From NCBI GenBank assembly GCA_030710605.1, contig CP092879.1, positions 22,923,784 through 22,987,783 of the forward strand: a stretch of DNA of 64,000 nucleotides. The letters run 5' to 3'. Below are positions 22,758 to 34,017 of the stretch, piece by piece. A program made the translations under genes and the position numbers. Source of the DNA: Cordylochernes scorpioides. Its lineage: Eukaryota > Arthropoda > Arachnida > Pseudoscorpiones > Chernetidae. Below the pieces are notes generated by a model. The model did not search any database. It was not told where the DNA came from and was given only the letters and a program-made list of their open reading frames with translations. Every line of letters begins with the position of its first letter. The stretch's first letter is position 1.

Positions 22758-23178
22758 ACATAAAAGAGGTGCTAACACTAATATGTTTGTAGTTTTTTTT
22801 AGTTTTTTTAGTTTGTTATTCTTATGAATTTTTTAAATATATTTTACTTAATTGTTTTTGTGGTGATAAAATTTGTAATAAATTGAATAATTAATCTATA
22901 AATATATAGATATTACTGTTTGTTATCTGTTATATTTTTAAGAATAACTAATAAAAAAAACATCTTTAAACTAACAAAAACACTGAAAAAAACAAAAGTT
23001 CTGAAATTATTTTTTTTTCTAGAATTACTTTTATAATTTAATTTTTAATAATCAAACAATGAAAGATAATTAAAATTTGTATGAAGATTTATTTATATTA
23101 GAATATCTAATATAATTTAATTTGTATATTATGTTATATATAAAAAAAAATATCATAGAGCAAGCTCATATGAATTAA
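22758..23178 (-). other. 5' untranslated region of the Naiad-type element
   Basis: Between the upstream stop and the 5' direct repeat. AT-rich, no other ORF. Confidence 0.55.
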
Positions 23179-23484
23179 TATAGTGTAGAAACTATATAAC
23201 AAAATTATAACAGTGATTCTAATTTTAAAAAATTTAAGGAGCAAACTGATAATAATGATAACTTATATCAGTTAGATTTGATTAGATTAGCAAGCTAAAT
23301 CTAAATTAATTATAATAATAAATAGTTATTTAATTTTATAGTCCAGTTTTGTATTAAAATTATCTTCATTATTATGATCATTTAAATACAAATTATAAAA
23401 TTTGTAAAATGTTATTAATTTGTAGATAGAGAGAGAAAAAAAAAAAAAAATCCATTACTTCTTTTACATCCTCAAGTTAATTAT
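23179..23484 (-). repeat. Pseudo-LTR of the Naiad-type element (5' side)
   Basis: Direct repeat of 18899-19205, apparently identical apart from one base in a poly-A run. Confidence 0.9.
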
Positions 23485-23615
23485 AATAATAAATATATAG
23501 TGTAAAATATGTAGTGTAAAAACTATATAATAAAAATATAACAGTGATTCTACATTTAAAACTTAAAGAGCAAACTGATTAGAATGATAAATTATGATAT
23601 ATATATTAACGTATT
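23485..23615 (-). repeat. Third, diverged partial copy of the pseudo-LTR
   Basis: The sequence from about 23502 (TATAGTGTAAAATATGTAGTG ...) repeats the first 90 or so bases of the 306-bp repeat (ACTATATAA, CAGTGATTCTA, GAGCAAACTGAT) at lower identity. This indicates a head-to-tail arrangement with an older copy. Confidence 0.7.
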
Positions 23616-23654
23616 CTGATATCTAAGTAAAACGTTTATGGAGATGAGTATCTT

Positions 23655-23705
23655 TTATTCTGGTCTTCTCAAGCTTTCGGGCTTGTCCGCCCTTCTACAG
23701 GAGAA
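23655..23705 (-). ncRNA. Hammerhead-like motif in the 3' tail of a Penelope element
   Basis: The minus strand reads CTGTAGAAGGGC, a loop, then GCCCGAAAGCTTGAG. This has a stem-II-like hairpin (GGGC/GCCC) followed by GAAA and an AAGCTT palindrome in the place of stem III, but CTGATGA is replaced by CTGTAGA. It lies 3' of the PLE ORF ending at 23985. A similar version is at about 36035-36085. Likely a decayed ribozyme. Confidence 0.35.
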
Positions 23706-23984
23706 ACATATACTATATAACGAGAAAATATAACGCCGCTTGATGCTAAAACTATTATGATTCTATGTACATATATACATATATATATATATACACTAGG
23801 ATGTTTTTGCATATTATTTTTTACTTAAGATATGTTTTTTATTTGGTTAAAGTATTTACATATTTTACTATTGTTTGTTATATTTTATGAATTATCTTAT
23901 AGGTTCGGAATTCTAATATTTAAGTTAGTTTTATAATGGTTATTGGCTATTGCATATAAGTTACTTATACTATTGTTGATATTA

Positions 23985-25415
23985 TTAGCTGGTACTAGGA
24001 TATATTGTGCTATATGTTTCGGGCAAATCTATTTTTCTATTGATGCTATTGTGTTTTCTGGATAATAAAGATTCAATTATAAGCCTTTGATATTTGCTGT
24101 TTATGTTATTGTAATGTATTATGGGTTCTTCTAATGCGAAAGTGTGGCCTGTTTCTTTGCAGTGTTGGAAAATTAGGGATCTATTGTCTTGATTTATTAT
24201 GTTGCGTTTATGTTCATATATTCTATTGCTGACTCTCCTTCCTGTCTCCCCCACGTATTTGGCTTGGCAGTTGTTGCATTCTATGGAATATATTGCTTCT
24301 TTTTTGTTAGTGGGTTTTATGATATTAGAATTATTTTTAGATAGTGGATTTTTAATGATGGAGCCTATGTTAGGGGAATTACTGTAATGTGTTTGGATGC
24401 CGAAGTTTTTTAAGTAGTTGGCTATTGTTGTAGCTGTTTGTGAGTATGGAATGTAACATATTGCTCTGTAAATATCTGTGGTTTTGTTTATTGGGTTATT
24501 GATTGTTATATTTTTGTGGAAATGTTTTAATATAAAGGTAATTGGGTATCCTGCTTGCTGGAGATTATTTATGATGTTCTGTGTTTCAATCGTTTTTGAA
24601 TTCTGTTGCGAGCAATGGGTGTGTATTCTTTTGGTTAGTGTTTTAATTGTGTTTATCTTATGGCTTAGTGGGCAATATGAGGTGAAATGTATATAATTTG
24701 GTTCGAAACTTGGCTTGTAGTATACGGAGGTATGTAATCTGTTTTGTGACCTTATGATATTAATGTCTAAGAATGGTAGTTTATTGTTTTTTTCAAATTC
24801 TATTGTAAATTTGATTTTAGGGTGGTAGTTATTTAATGAGGTTAATATGTGGTTAACTTTGTTAGCTGTGCATATACAGAATATGTCGTCTATGTATCTT
24901 TTATATATTATTATGTCTGTGGGGAATTGTGTAGTTATCCATTTGTCTATTGTGTTCATAACTATTTCGGCTAACGGGGAAGATAGTGGGCTGCCCATGG
25001 GCGATCCTTTTATTTGTTTATATGATTGTGAGTTGAAATTAAAGATGTTCGATTTTAATGATATGTCTATTAATTCTATTATTTTGTTTATGACTGTTTG
25101 GTCTAATCTATTTTCTATTAACAAGGATTTAGTGTTTTCTAATATTAATTGGTGAGGGAGACTAGGATAGAGAGCCTCAACATCGAAAGATACTTTTAAG
25201 TGATGGTTTTCTATATTTGTGTTTAAAATTTCTTGTATGAATGTGGGTATGCCTGCTATTGATTGAGTGGGTGTGTGTGTTCTGACTAATGGCTGTAGGA
25301 ATTTGGTTAAAAACTTAGCTATTGGAGCAATGGGGGATAGGTAAAATGCGACTATTGGTCTTAGCGGTATATTTTGCTTGTGCAATTTTGGTTTTCCGTA
25401 TATGTGGGCTTCAGA
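23985..25415 (-). pseudogene. Penelope-like reverse transcriptase with C-terminal GIY-YIG, 5'-truncated
   Basis: About 475 codons remain open on the minus strand. In order: GKPKLHKQ (the KPKLHK signature, around 25385-25400), SFDVEALYPSLP (motif A), GSPMGSPLSSPLAEIVM (motif B), YKRYIDDIFCI (catalytic YIDD), LPFLDINII, then a C-terminal GIY-YIG nuclease: AIYSIECNNCQAKYVGETGR, RIYEHKRN (Arg) and LIIESLLSRKHNSINR (Glu). The N-terminal part of the RT is absent and no credible start exists, so the copy is 5'-truncated as usual for target-primed retroposition. Domain order is that of Penelope/Poseidon elements, opposite to the neighbour at 20280-22754. Catalytic motifs are intact but the protein is incomplete. 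Confidence 0.9.
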
Positions 25416-25469
25416 ATCGCTATTACTAAGGAATGCTTTATGAATACGTATTCTGTATGATACACAAAT

Positions 25470-26050
25470 ATAATAGCAAATAAAGTTTTTTCATATAGTA
25501 GGCCATATATTTACGAAATTGTCACTGATGATAGAAAAGCCCAAAAAACCTTTGAATATACACTTGTATTAACGGTAAATGCAATAAAATGCTTCTTTGC
25601 CATCATGCTTCTTTAACCTATACACAAAGCTAAGGCACAGTTTAAATGTACCCAATTCTAGCCTTTAAAACAATGTTTGAAATCTCTATCCACACCACAA
25701 AAAACAACAAGATACTTATAAAATTGAACTCGAGATATAAATTATTGTATAAATACACCTAATGATTAATTCAGTGGATCATGTTTATTGCGAATTATCA
25801 TGATTTCATCATTGACGTTGCCTTTTTAAAGTGCACGCTACAATAGACCTACAATATATACTGAATCTATTCGTTATTAATATATACTGTGTATTGTTCA
25901 CTACTGATGCCTACACATGTTTTATATTTGTTGTCTTGTCCTTTAAACGGAAGAAATGAGCTCGAAACAAATATTTGTTAAGTTTTTACAATTACAGAAA
26001 CATCTTTCTATAGTTTTGATAAACACAATCGGCAAGGCTAAGCCATCATA
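25470..26050. other. No feature seen
   Basis: AT-rich spacer without an ORF or a repeat that I can support. Confidence 0.45.
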
Positions 26051-26720
26051 TACACTCATGGACAAAACTTAAGAAAATAGAAAACATTTTTGTCGCTAGT
26101 CGTTTGTTTTTTTTTTTCTTTTTTCTATGGAGACAGTTCACACTTGTTTATCTCGTGTCTTTAATAAAGATAATTGCAGTAATGGCAGTAGAAATTGTTT
26201 TATTTTTAAAAAGAATCATACGCGTCTATAATAGTTTAGAATTTTGATAACAGATGGCGCGCTTATGTATCATTATATAATTGTTCCAATAAAATACACA
26301 AATTGATGTTTGCGGAAGAGCGATTGCTCGAAGCATATTATATATCTGTAATTATATGTAATTCTGCTGTCCTCAAAGTTTATGTCCATATTTAATCTAA
26401 AATACCCATTCCAAGAGTCTAGCTTCAGTATCACTATAAAAGGAAGTTCCAAAAATGCAATATAACAGCGGTATGCTAGATTAAACTGTCAAAACCGCTG
26501 GGAGGGTTCACCACTGATGAGCCAGGCCCTCTCATTATTTTTTCATTGCAGTAAGGGCAGTAGAAATTGTTTTATTTTTAAAAAGAATCATACGCGTCTA
26601 TAATAGTTTCGAATTTTGATAAAGATTACTGTGTATTAAATATCTTTTAGAGTTATTGTGTGAATCCCAATATACATGCTAAAAGTTATAACTTCTTTAG
26701 GTTTTGTCCATAAGTGTGTA
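26051..26720. mobile_element. Tc1/mariner-type MITE with an internal insertion
   Basis: Ends are inverted: CACTCATGGACAAAACTTAAG at about 26053 and the complement of CACTTATGGACAAAACCTAAA at about 26697-26716. The core (AGAGTTATTGTGTGAATCCC) matches the shorter copy at 31793-31996, but here about 430 extra bases split it. Within the insertion, about 65 bases are directly repeated (26185-26248 and 26555-26615, GTAGAAATTGTTTTATTTTT). Confidence 0.65.
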
Positions 26721-27263
26721 CATACTTTATAAACAGACTGAATACTACAATTTTGTAGCGATATGGTACATCAAAATATCGAACTCGCTGTGAAGGTTCG
26801 TCACTAATGAACCAAGCCCCTTCATAATTCTTTTTCACAAATCAGTTGACTAATGGTCGAATTTGTTTCCTTTTTGAAAGAAAACGCGTTTAAACGTTTC
26901 TCCTCCACATTATTTATAGTTTCTTACGTCGAATTATTCGGAGTACACAGGGCGAAACAAAACTAAACCTTTAGGTTATTAGCCCTAATGGTAAATAAAT
27001 CTAATTTGGTAAATGTAAAATATTGAGATAATAAAGCGCATTTTAAAAATATATAAACAAAAGGAGCATTACTGCTCTAAAGTATTTACCATTCTATATC
27101 TTCTTTCCAAACAATCATCTTGATAATGAGGTATTTTATTGACTTTAGCCACGCTTCACTTCCCGAAGCAATTAACGGTTAAATTAACAGGGAAGTAGAG
27201 CGTGAATTTCGTTGTATAACTTCCCATAAATGGAACTCTTTATTGGCCCATTCTCTCTGTTAG
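26721..27263. other. Spacer with a diverged repeat motif
   Basis: Near 26775-26835 a motif TCGCTGTGAAGGTTCGTCAC resembles 26495-26545 (CGCTGGGAGGGTTCACCACT) and 38868-38925, each followed by a CCAGGCC/CCAAGCCC-type block. No gene. Confidence 0.4.
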
Positions 27264-27670
27264 AATCGATATTGTGAGAAAATACATCAACTACTTAATT
27301 GTAAATATGCAAAAATGCCTAACATCTTGAATACCCCTATGGTGATGAAATCTGTGATCTGTGTTAGTTACAATCGATATTGTGAGAAAATACGTCAACT
27401 TCTTCATTGTAAATATGCAAAAATACCTAACATCTTGAATACCCCTATGGTGATGAAATCTGTGATCTGTGTTAGTTACAATCGATATTGTGAGAAAATA
27501 CGTCAACTTCATTGTAAATATGCAAAAATGCCTAACATCTTGAATACCCCTATGGTGATGAAATCTGTGATCTGTGTTAGTTACAATCGATATTGTGAGA
27601 AAATACGTCAACTTCTTCATTGTAAATATGCAAAAATAACTAACATCTTGAATGCCCCTAATTTGAATTC
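27264..27670. repeat. Tandem array, 108-bp unit, about 3.8 copies
   Basis: Units start AATCGATATTGTGAGAAAAT at 27264, 27372, 27480 and 27585. The third unit is 3 bases shorter (105). Because 108 is a multiple of three the array stays open on both strands, which creates apparent ORFs. Units are nearly identical, suggesting recent expansion. Confidence 0.93.
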
Positions 27671-27795
27671 TAAAAATAATTATTTGTGTTTCTCAGAAAA
27701 TTATATTCTTCTTATCTGCTATCTTGTTTACACATTTGATAACAGTAACTATTTAAACCATGCGGTGGTAAAATTTCTCATTCAGTACTTTTGTC

Positions 27796-27832
27796 TTAGA
27801 TGGTAACAACGATGTTACCGAAACGTCACACA
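27796..27832 (+). ncRNA. Degenerate hammerhead-like motif
   Basis: A GGTAAC/GTTACC hairpin followed directly by GAAACGTCAC: stem II, GAAA and an ACGT palindrome then C, as in Penelope-type hammerheads. The CTGATGA segment is degenerate (CTTAGATG). Probably a relic. Confidence 0.3.
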
Positions 27833-27839
27833 CTATTTA

Positions 27840-28392
27840 TTCATTTGGATTTGGTCTTATTACCTTGTGTTTAAAATTGTGGTAGTAATGACAAGAGATA
27901 ATTAAGAAACAAATAATAATCAACTCAATAAATATAATGCCAATATGCAAATATACGGTCAAAACATGTATATATATATACAAGTATAATAGTTATCTAA
28001 CCACAAGTATAATTAGATATCTAACGGTATGATATTATTGTATATTTGTATTCCTGTATAAGGACTACGAAAGCTAGAGTTGGCAATAAAAAGAAATAAG
28101 AAACTCATCTCTGGAAAACTTATTGACTTGTTTAATAAAAAGACCTCATTAAAATTTTATTATCATTATTTATCATTTGATATTCAAATTTTCTATTGCT
28201 AAAATTTGCATATCCCGGGGTTGAAACTAGGAAACTGACTTCATCCAGAGCTTCTCTATATCGCATCAAAGTTTTATCCGGACAGATCAAATATTGTGAA
28301 AACGAATAGAGGGATAAACGCCCACAATAAAACCTTCACCCCCCTTTTCTCTCTTTTTATAGTTCATCCATATAACCCTTCTTTAATAATAT
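27840..28392. other. No feature seen
   Basis: AT-rich; contains (TA)n near 27970. No ORF of interest. Confidence 0.45.
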
Positions 28393-28621
28393 TGTAGCGT
28401 AGAAATCAAGCCTTTGTATATCTAGAGGTTTGAAAGTATTTATTGATGACGTCACGGCGACTAGACGACAAATATTACAAATCAACCAAACGATATACAG
28501 CTAGAGAATATCGAGCAAGTAAGCTATCCAACTAAATGATGATTATATAAATAATAAATCTGTTTCCAAATATATTTTCATTGGATAATTAAATTAAATA
28601 ATAAATTATTTCTTCGCCGTA
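28393..28621 (-). repeat. Gypsy-C 3' LTR
   Basis: + strand from TGTAGCGTAGAAATC to CTTCGCCGTA. The conserved core GAATATCGAGCAAG(T/C)AAGCTA aligns it with 30116-30348. Confidence 0.82.
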
Positions 28622-28918
28622 TAGCCTCCTCCTATGAAGAGCATCGACCCGATGCTCAAAGGAGACTTACATCCTCAGACTCAAGGCTCGAGAACGAGTG
28701 ATGGGCCTGAGATCTCTTTGCGGGTCTGTGGTTGTTGTGTTTGTTCAGTGAGGATGTCTTTTTCCAGTTGAGAATCTTCTTCATGAGGGCTTGGCAGGTC
28801 TATATTTACGTCAATGTAGTTTTTTTCTCATTTCTACTGTGGTCTTCAAGGGAGGATTTTATAACTTTGCGGCCTCACCTCCAATATGGTCTATCATCTA
28901 GTTTTCATGGCGGGGCGT
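28622..28918 (-). other. Gypsy-C 3' region, remnant between gag and LTR
   Basis: Mostly non-coding on inspection; the last stretch before the LTR is open on the minus strand (SLESEDVSPLSIGSMLF) and may be the tail of the lost polyprotein. This is a guess from position. Confidence 0.35.
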
Positions 28919-30110
28919 TCAGCTAGATCTTCTAGCAGGTGGAAATGTTGTCTGTTTTGACCGGGATATGAGGTAGGGCTTCGGTAGCGACCGAAAATTT
29001 CCCTCGATGATTCGTCGTTGGGCTCCTGTGATTGCGTCTTTCTTTCTTTGAAAATATCTATTTCTCCTTTCCTCATTTTGCTTCCTATCGCGACAATAGC
29101 GGACTACGTGACCAGGGCGCCCGCAGTAGAAACAGATCGGCTTTCCTTCAGTGGTTCGCAATTCGTTTGTGTCCCGTCTTCCTCCTTGCTTTCGGTAATG
29201 AGGTTCAGGATGCGGTCGTATCGTTTGGGCCATGTATCTAGTTCTAAGAAACTGTCGGGGTCTTTCCTTCTGTGGGGGACTTCTCCTAGACTTTGAGATT
29301 GGCGCCAGGGTTCTTCCAATCTCCTCCTTTACCATATCTTCGATGGTAACAATTTTAGGCTCCTCTTGAGGAGAGTCCAATGCTTGCTGTATCTCCTCGC
29401 GGACAATTTTTCGGATCAACGATGACAGATTTTCTCCGTTATCGTGGTCACAGAGGGAGGCTAAATTTGATAGGCGCTCGTACCTGGTTGGGGTAACTCG
29501 CCTACGATGGAGCGCTTCGACACGGCGACATTCTGTAATGAATTGCTCGGTGCTTTGTACATCCTTCGGTAGGAGTGCTTGATAAAGCTCCTCAGCTATT
29601 CCCTTCATGAGGTGGGATATTTTAACTTCCTCGCTCATTTGAGGATCAACCTCTTTGCACAAGCACAGGACATCCTGGATGTAAATTTCGGTACTCACCT
29701 TTTGATTGCACCCGTGTTTTAAGTTTCTTCTCCGCTTGCAATTTTGAATTTTCTTTTTTTTTCAAACACATTCTCTAATTAATATATTAATTCCTTCCAA
29801 GTCTGGATGCTTTCTTCGTTGTTCTCAAACCATTTTAGAGCAATCCCAGACAAATAAAAATAGACTTTAGTAAGACAAAAGGTTTCGTCCCAATGGTTGT
29901 ACCTTGCCACACGTTCATACCCTTTTAATAATTTTTGGAGATCTTCACCACCCTCTCCGGAGAAAATGGAAGGGTTCCTTGGCAGATGTTGAACAAAATA
30001 GTTGCTTACCTGGGTACCCACCTCCGTCTTTACATTCATAGAAGTTTCTTCTGGTTAAACAGAATCAATATTCCTTTTATTTCTTAACAGGTATCGGTCC
30101 ATCTTCTCCA
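28919..30110 (-). pseudogene. Gypsy-C gag (capsid and nucleocapsid), frameshifted
   Basis: Two open pieces make one gag. The first (30039-29779) has FSGEGGEDLQKLLKGYERVA and KVYFYLSGIALKWFENNE, the retrotransposon-gag capsid fold. The second (29698-28919) continues with MKGIAEELYQALLPK, FITECRRVEALHRRR, and ends in a basic region with one CCHC zinc knuckle, CFYCGRPGHVVRYC. About 80 bases with a frame change separate them. A stop follows NIDSV just upstream of 30039. No protease or RT follows, so the element could at most have supplied Gag before it broke. Confidence 0.87.
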
Positions 30111-30113
30111 CCA
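30099..30113 (-). promoter_or_regulatory. Gypsy-C primer-binding site
   Basis: TGGTGGAGAAGATGG in sense, starting with TGG as expected for the complement of a tRNA CCA end and placed 2 bases after the LTR. Gypsy-A has TGGTAGAGATGCTGG at the same spacing, 11 of 15 bases alike. Confidence 0.6.
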
Positions 30114-30115
30114 GT

Positions 30116-30348
30116 TGTATGGTAGAAATAAAGCATTTGTATATTTGAATGTGTGAAAGTAAGTATTGATGACTTCACGGCGACCAGTCGACAAATATTA
30201 ACAAATTAACCAAACTATATACAGCTAGAGAATATCGAGCAAGCAAGCTAGGCAACTAAATGATGATTTTACAAATAATAAATCTGTTTCCAAATATATT
30301 TTCATTGAATAATTAAATCCAATTAAATAATAAATTATTCCTTTGCCA
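30116..30348 (-). repeat. Gypsy-C 5' LTR
   Basis: + strand TGTATGGTAGAAAT to CCTTTGCCA, TG/CA ends. Partner of 28393-28621. Confidence 0.82.
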
Positions 30349-31792
30349 CGGTTAGGGTTTTTTAATATTATTATTATTGTATTTTATTAATTAATATAAT
30401 TCATATTCATAGAATTTTATTGTTACTTATCATCATTTTTTTTTCTTCTTCTTTTTTTTTTGTGTTAATATAGTATTTTTTTATTTTATAACTACAACTA
30501 AATCGCATTAAATCTTAGTGTAATTCTTTTTTGTTGTTTGAAATAAATCGAATTGAATTGAAGTGAGTCAGCTCGTTCTTTCTAGAAGAAAGTTCAAAGA
30601 AAACGTGCTAACAGCCACAATATAGAAAAGTTATAAAAATATTAGCAATAAATAGGCGAGTTCATTAATGGGAATGTTTGGCTCAACGGTTATATTTATT
30701 ATTAGAGGTAAGAGCTTAATCATCAACTAATTCCTCTCAAAATAAATGAAAATTATTTGTTTAATAGATTTGTGTAAAATAGGTAACCTATATACAATAT
30801 TCTCTAAGTCTCTGTATACTTGCTGTCATATGCTTCAAACTTTATTGTTAAACACGATCCCATGGATAACTGTTGAAAATGAGCGCTGTTGAAATGTATG
30901 ACCTAGTTCATATTATTAGTATTAGTTCATAGTATTAAACTGTTGCTGTTCCTCTTTAAACCATCATAGTAGAGGGTAAGCCAATTGAAGAATGGTGCAA
31001 GAGGGTACTTCAGTAGGTGTCAAACTACTCCAATAATTACAAAAATAAAAAGTATTTCATATCAAAATTCACACTTCTCTTCAGACACTTGTAACTAATA
31101 ATTCTTATAAATTCAATTGCAATCTATCAATAAAACTTGCAACAATACATTTCTGGCAACATGTTTTCTTTTGAATAAATCATGTAGAGATAATATTTTA
31201 TGATTTATGTATAAAAATGAAACATATTGCCTTAAATTTATTTTTACAAATTTCAATAATTTTTAATTAAAGATAAATTTGAAAAAAAAAACATGTTTAC
31301 TCATTAATATAGTCTTAAATATTGAACGTAAATATCTAAAAATAAATATACTTCACTAAAAAATACTGTTTCAGTTACTTAATGTTTCATATGGAAGTAA
31401 AAAAGTAGAAACAAATGTTGATAGTCCTGCATGAAATATTCCAACATTAAACCCGTCAAAATAAAAGAGGAATTTTGAAAGAAAAATGTGATAATGAGAT
31501 CTTTCCTAATTAAAATCTAATTAGGTCTAGAAACTTTATGCAACTAAGTAGCTTGAATATTTTTAAAATAAGTACCAACACATTATAGTTATGGATAAAT
31601 TTTAAAATGAGTTTTTCTATTCCCACATTTAGAAAACAAATCATTTAAACACAAAATATAAACAGATATTAAGTAAAAATATTAGCATAGTATTTTATTT
31701 TGTTTAGCACATATATGTATGGACACATTTCTAGAAATGATATGATATAAACGCACAATCTTTCTTTAAAATATCAACTCTTTACGTGCATA
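30349..31792. other. AT-rich intergenic stretch, nothing recognised
   Basis: No ORF above background on either strand and no repeat shared with the rest of the window was noticed. Confidence 0.5.
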
Positions 31793-31996
31793 TACACACA
31801 TGAACAGAACTTAAAATAAGTGGGTCGTATGTTTCATTTTTGTTATATGGAGATATAGGCAATATATTTTCGTACTTGGTTATCTGGTGTGTCTTCAATA
31901 AAGGTGACTGTCTATCAAATAACTTTAAGAGTTATTGTCTTAATCCCTATATACAGGTTAAAAGGTTCAACCTATTCAAGTTTTGTTCATGAGTGT
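31793..31996. mobile_element. Short TIR MITE, about 204 bp
   Basis: Left end CACACATGAACAGAACTT and right end the complement of CACTCATGAACAAAACTT. The interior matches both halves of the element at 26051-26720 without its insertion. It has no coding capacity. Confidence 0.65.
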
Positions 31997-32454
31997 ATAT
32001 ATATATATATATATGTCAGTGTATGTATGTATATATGTTTGTCGGCTATACACGTCCACAATACGTAACTAATCTGACTGAAATTTTAACAGTAAATAGA
32101 GTTGAATCTGTAAAAATCTATAGGCAAATTTTTAGGTTTCTATCTCGAATACCCTTGAAGTTATTAAAATTTTCCCTATTTCACTCGCAACCAGCGCCTC
32201 ACTGCGGCAACTGCGAGAAGTAAAGTTGGGGAAGGATGGACCACGTGGGACGACAGGGATTGGTGAAGCGGGACGTTTCACAAGAGTGACCTTGAGTGAT
32301 GTAATGGCGGCGTAGGGGGAAAATATCACTTTCTATCATTTTATGTATATATCAAATTTAAAATATATTAATATAGAAATTCAAAATAATATATTTTCAA
32401 ATATCAATGCGAAAATTTACATTTTTATTTTTATATTTTAAAAACATACAAAGT
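31997..32454. other. Possible Helitron interior
   Basis: Starts with (TA)n and TGTATGTATG repeats, and contains GGGACGTTTCACAAGAGTGA at about 32270, a motif repeated at 32461, 50530 and 50622 just before Helitron 3' ends. No ORF of interest. Confidence 0.4.
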
Positions 32455-32575
32455 TTGGAGCGGGACGTTTCACAAGAGTGACATCACGGCGCCAATTTAA
32501 AATTGTAACGAATAATATTTTAATAAAAACATTTAATCGGGTAAAACCCGGGCGTTCCCCGGGTCATTCGGCTAG
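32455..32575 (+). mobile_element. Helitron 3' end
   Basis: GCGGGACGTTTCACAAGAGT, CGGCGCCAATT, then a GC hairpin ACCCGGGCGTTCCCCGGGT and the terminal CATTCGGCTAG followed by T. A short hairpin just before CTRR is the Helitron 3' signature. The 5' end is not certain. Confidence 0.75.
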
Positions 32576-34017
32576 TTTTAAATGAATATAAACAATTTCT
32601 CTTACGGCAATGATAGGGGAAGAGCCTGACTTCCAATATTTCATCGTTGCAATATGGGCTGTAAGAAATTGTTTATTTTCTTTAAAACATATGCGCGTAA
32701 ATTATTAATATTTTAGTATTTTGACGATTATTTTATGAGAACAATAACATAATAAATATAGCGATTAATGATTTATATATTAGGTTGGGTTATCTTATAT
32801 GTTGTATTCTTGAATATAATAAAATCTAGACATATCTATGGAACTTATCTAAGATTCCTATAGTAAATATATTGTAACCTGTTGGGGAAATCTATTTTAA
32901 TAGGAAGAAAACTCTATTTAAATAAGTATTTATTATTCTAAAACTTGTGTGTGTTAAAATAAAATTTTCTTTTAACGTTTTGTATATCCCTTATGGAAAA
33001 ATATTAGCAGAATATTAAAGCGCTAGGTGTATATGTCGAATAAAGGTAATAAATTATTGATAGTATGATTTTTCTTTCTACATGAAGACTGCTACTACCG
33101 AGTTTACAGCAGGGTGAGACAGAAACAAGCTTGTCGGACAATGGTGATGAAAAAAATACAGTAATTGAGACGGTGTAAGAGACAAAAGTAAGTGTCAGGA
33201 TGGTTTAAATGTGAATAACTTCGTATGCAATGGGAAAAATAGTTGATATCTTTTACTAAAATTCTTATTAGGATGATTGTAAAGAATCAAGCAAGTTCTG
33301 CCAAAGTTAGCGTCTGTTCTCTGCTAGTGGAACAGAGGTCAGCTGAAGATTGGATGGATTAAGTGATGTCCGGGATTGGGAACAGCATGTTCCAAATCGA
33401 ACAATATTTTCACTTCATCTCATGGTAGGAACAATCCTTTTCTAACATCCAGTACTGTTTAACTCTTCATTCTTCATTCAACACACATTCTAGAACTATA
33501 ACATTATTAAATAAAATATTTCAACCTTCAAAAGAAGTCAAAAGATTATTCTCACTATTTGAAGGAAATTATTTTAAACGATAATATCAAACTTATCTAG
33601 AAATCGATTACAAATCACACAAATAATAGAGAAAAAACGAACAAAGATAAAATACATTCGTTCAATTACATAGGTTTAATTTGATTTTTTTTTTTACATT
33701 TCTATTATATTCATCTTGTGTCAAATGAAAAAGATAATCATGTCTTTCCAATCAAATCTTTTCATTTTTTAATTTGAATGAAGGACTTTAATTATAAGAA
33801 GATAATAAAAAGTTAGAAAGAAAGAGATGAAAGATAATGATGATGAACGAGATGTTTTTTGAAATATATAAACAATTGGAAATACAATACACAAATAAAT
33901 TATAATTACAAAATCTCTCAATTTAAAAATGTCGTCTGATAAAAATAGCTTCTAATTGACAACATGATATATATAATTACATTTAAATATAATTATTTTC
34001 GTTTTCTTTTATATATA
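32576..34017. other. AT-rich intergenic stretch, nothing recognised
   Basis: No gene or repeat could be supported. Confidence 0.5.

Larger units (their letters stand above)
18899..23484 (-). mobile_element. Naiad-type Penelope-like retroelement with flanking long direct repeats
   Basis: About 4.6 kb. Two direct repeats of about 306 bp (18899-19205 and 23179-23484) enclose one long minus-strand ORF for a reverse transcriptase with an N-terminal GIY-YIG nuclease. Penelope-like elements often carry such pseudo-LTRs, usually from tandem integration. The repeats differ, by eye, only in a poly-A length (16 versus 15), so the insertion looks young. The element's 3' end lies at the left. Confidence 0.87.
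28393..30348 (-). mobile_element. Gypsy-C: LTR retrotransposon with pol deleted
   Basis: LTRs at 28393-28621 and 30116-30348 (about 230 bp, clearly diverged) flank a gag remnant; protease, RT and integrase are gone. Orientation is minus: a purine-rich AGGAGGAGGC tract is beside the left LTR and a primer-site-like TGGTGGAGAAGATGG (complement of 30099-30113) is 2 bases inside the right LTR. Confidence 0.85.

Noticed and set aside
18899..23484. LTR retrotransposon flanked by 306-bp LTRs
   Set aside because: The enclosed RT has PLE signatures and a GIY-YIG nuclease, no gag, protease or integrase, and the repeats do not have TG/CA ends.
26490..26560. Hammerhead candidate at CACTGATGAGCCAGGCCC
   Set aside because: CTGATGAG is present but no GAAA or matching stem II follows.
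27291..27806. ORFs of 109 and 163 codons on both strands
   Set aside because: Produced by a 108-bp tandem repeat whose length is a multiple of three.
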